The notes below the pieces were generated by a model that was given only the letters and a program-made list of their open reading frames with translations, made no database searches and was not told the DNA's origin. From an uncultured Verrucomicrobiales bacterium (GTDB lineage: Bacteria; Verrucomicrobiota; Verrucomicrobiia; Verrucomicrobiales; Akkermansiaceae), in NCBI GenBank assembly GCA_937969125.1, contig CALBVA010000141.1, positions 1-14,711 of the forward strand: DNA of 14,711 nt. The letters are read 5' to 3'. Positions within the stretch are counted from its first letter, which is position 1. Every line of letters starts with the position of its first letter. Below, one piece after another: positions 13,364 to 14,711 of the stretch. The translations under genes and the position numbers were made by a program.

Positions 13364-14644
13364 ATGGAAACCAACCGCCGCTCCGTCCTGAAGACCACCA
13401 CCGCTGCCACTCTGACCGCCGGCCTTCCCACCATTCTTAAGGCCCAATCAGCCCCCGATCAGATTAAGATCGGCATCGTGGGATGCGGCGGACGCGGATC
13501 CGGTGCCCTCATCCAGGCTCTCAAAGCCGATCCCGGAGTCGTCCTCTGGTCCATCGGCGATGCTTTTGAGGGAGGATTGGAAAATGCGCGCCGCATCGGG
13601 CAGCGCACCCCGAAACAATACGATTGCCCGAAGGAACGGGAGTTCATTGGGCTCGATGCTTATCAAGGGGTCATTGCCTCCGGGGTCGATGTCGTCCTCC
13701 TCTGCACCCCGCCGCACTTCCGCCCGCAGCATATCCGCGCTGCCGTGGAGGCCGGGAAACACATCTTCGCCGAGAAGCCCATGGCCGTTGATATGGCCGG
13801 AATCCGGTCCGTCGTGCAGTCCGTGAAAATGGCGAAGGAAAAGGGCGTCGCCATCCAGCATGGCTTTTGCTGGCGCTTCGAGCCCGCCGCCCGGGAAGCT
13901 TACGGGAAAGTCCACCAGGGTGAGCTTGGCCGCCTCGTCTCCGTCTATGGCACCTACATGCTGAACCCCGTGCAGGCCCTTTCCAAGGATGCCAAAAAGC
14001 CCGCAGGCATGGGCGATGTCGAGTGGCAGCTGCGCCATTGGTTTAACTTCGAATGGCTTGCCGCCGGGCCGCTCGTGGAACAATGCATCCACACCGTCGA
14101 TAAAGTCGCCTGGGCCCTTGGTGATATTGATCCCGTCGCTGTCGTCGCCAATGGCGGACGGGCATTCCGCGATGACGCCTCGAACCTCTTCGACCACTAC
14201 AATGTCGCCTACGAATATCCGAACGGCATCATTGCCCACGTCGGCCAGCGCCAATACAGCGGCTGCCACAGCGAAGTCCGGGACCGCGTGTATTGCGCCG
14301 ATGGCACGGTCCACGTCACTAACTTTGGCACTGCCCACGCCACCGACGCCGCCAACAATCGTATCTGGCGATACCGCGCCAAGGATACCGCCGAGCAAAA
14401 TCCCTACCAAGTCTGTCACAATGAATTTTTCGGCAGCCTACGCGCCGGGAAGATCATCAATACCGGTGACTACATGGTCAAGTCCACCGCCCTCGGCCTC
14501 TTCGGCCGCGAAGCCGCCCACACCGGTCAGCGCCTCAAATGGACCGACTTCTGGGCCTCCGCACAGGACCTCGCCCCGGATGACCTCAAGCTGACCGATG
14601 CCTTCCCCGTCGCCCCCGTCCCCAAACCCGGACCCAACAAGTAA
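13364..14644 (+). CDS. Tat-secreted Gfo/Idh/MocA family oxidoreductase
   Basis: This 426-residue protein starts with a twin-arginine signal (NRRSVLK at 4-10, hydrophobic stretch, cleavage probably near the AQSA at 27-30). The start at 13364 is preferred over an upstream in-frame ATG (13298) because it places the RR motif at the usual distance from the N-terminus. A Rossmann domain follows with GCGGRGSG (40-47), the EKP motif with Lys138 (FAEKPM), and EQCIHTVDKVAW with His243 in the substrate pocket. The C-terminus ends in a Pro-rich tail (FPVAPVPKPGPNK). It is predicted to act in the periplasm on a sugar or sugar derivative with tightly bound NAD(P), as described for Tat-exported family members. 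It is transcribed divergently from the AraC operon and may belong to the same regulon. Substrate unknown. Confidence 0.93.
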   Translation: METNRRSVLKTTTAATLTAGLPTILKAQSAPDQIKIGIVGCGGRGSGALIQALKADPGVVLWSIGDAFEGGLENARRIGQRTPKQYDCPKEREFIGLDAYQGVIASGVDVVLLCTPPHFRPQHIRAAVEAGKHIFAEKPMAVDMAGIRSVVQSVKMAKEKGVAIQHGFCWRFEPAAREAYGKVHQGELGRLVSVYGTYMLNPVQALSKDAKKPAGMGDVEWQLRHWFNFEWLAAGPLVEQCIHTVDKVAWALGDIDPVAVVANGGRAFRDDASNLFDHYNVAYEYPNGIIAHVGQRQYSGCHSEVRDRVYCADGTVHVTNFGTAHATDAANNRIWRYRAKDTAEQNPYQVCHNEFFGSLRAGKIINTGDYMVKSTALGLFGREAAHTGQRLKWTDFWASAQDLAPDDLKLTDAFPVAPVPKPGPNK

Positions 14645-14661
14645 CAGATCCGGTCCCGGTC

Positions 14662-14711
14662 ATGTTCGCTTCGAAACCTCTCACCGAGCAAACAAAAAGC
14701 CGCTCCACCAA
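14662..14711 (+). CDS. Possible start of a further gene, cut by the window edge
   Basis: An ATG 17 bases after the oxidoreductase stop opens a frame (MFASKPLTEQTKSRS...) that remains open to the end of the window. Sixteen codons are too few to recognise a family or be sure that it is coding. The CCGGTCCCGGTC sequence just before it is not a ribosome site. It might equally be non-coding spacer. Confidence 0.2.
   Translation, partial: MFASKPLTEQTKSRST

Overview
The window is about 14.7 kb of a moderately GC-rich bacterial chromosome. It contains no rRNA or tRNA gene, no transposase and no CRISPR array that I can see. The gene content suggests Verrucomicrobiota or a close PVC relative: a Tat-exported Gfo/Idh/MocA oxidoreductase, a NupG-like MFS transporter paired with another Gfo/Idh/MocA protein and an AraC regulator, and small lipoproteins of no recognised family. 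Most starts also lack an obvious Shine-Dalgarno sequence. The taxonomic call is an inference from content and was not tested.

Layout: 1-449 has no convincing gene but holds two hairpin-forming stretches. From 450 to 8274 everything is on the minus strand: a dodecin-like protein, full-length carB, a 61-residue cysteine-rich lipoprotein followed by a good intrinsic terminator, then glmS, a GlmU-C-terminal-like left-handed beta-helix acyltransferase, and glmM. The glm genes are transcribed glmM, acyltransferase, glmS, from a promoter region (8275-8439) that contains an 18-bp palindrome. On the plus strand follow yaaA and a 131-aa lipoprotein, whose stop codon overlaps that of a convergent gene. 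From 13236 back to 9644 is a tightly coupled minus-strand operon: a 50-codon ORF resembling only the C-terminus of glucosamine-6-phosphate deaminase (NagB), an AraC-type regulator, a NupG-like MFS transporter, a one-helix membrane microprotein and a cytoplasmic Gfo/Idh/MocA oxidoreductase. Divergent to it, at 13364, begins a second, Tat-secreted Gfo/Idh/MocA protein.

How it works together: the glm cluster takes fructose-6-phosphate to GlcN-6-P (GlmS), GlcN-1-P (GlmM) and probably GlcNAc-1-P (the beta-helix protein), precursors of peptidoglycan and lipopolysaccharide. The uridylyltransferase half of GlmU is absent from the window. The 9.6-14.6 kb region looks like an inducible carbohydrate or nucleoside uptake and oxidation locus: sensor (AraC), importer (MFS plus small partner), cytoplasmic dehydrogenase and periplasmic dehydrogenase-like protein. 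The NagB tail fragment hints that an amino-sugar deaminase once headed this operon. I did not find a clearly new defence or mobile system. The most interesting items are the NagB-tail mini-ORF, the cysteine-rich lipoprotein, the stand-alone GlmU-like acyltransferase, the microprotein between MFS and dehydrogenase, and the operator-like palindrome.
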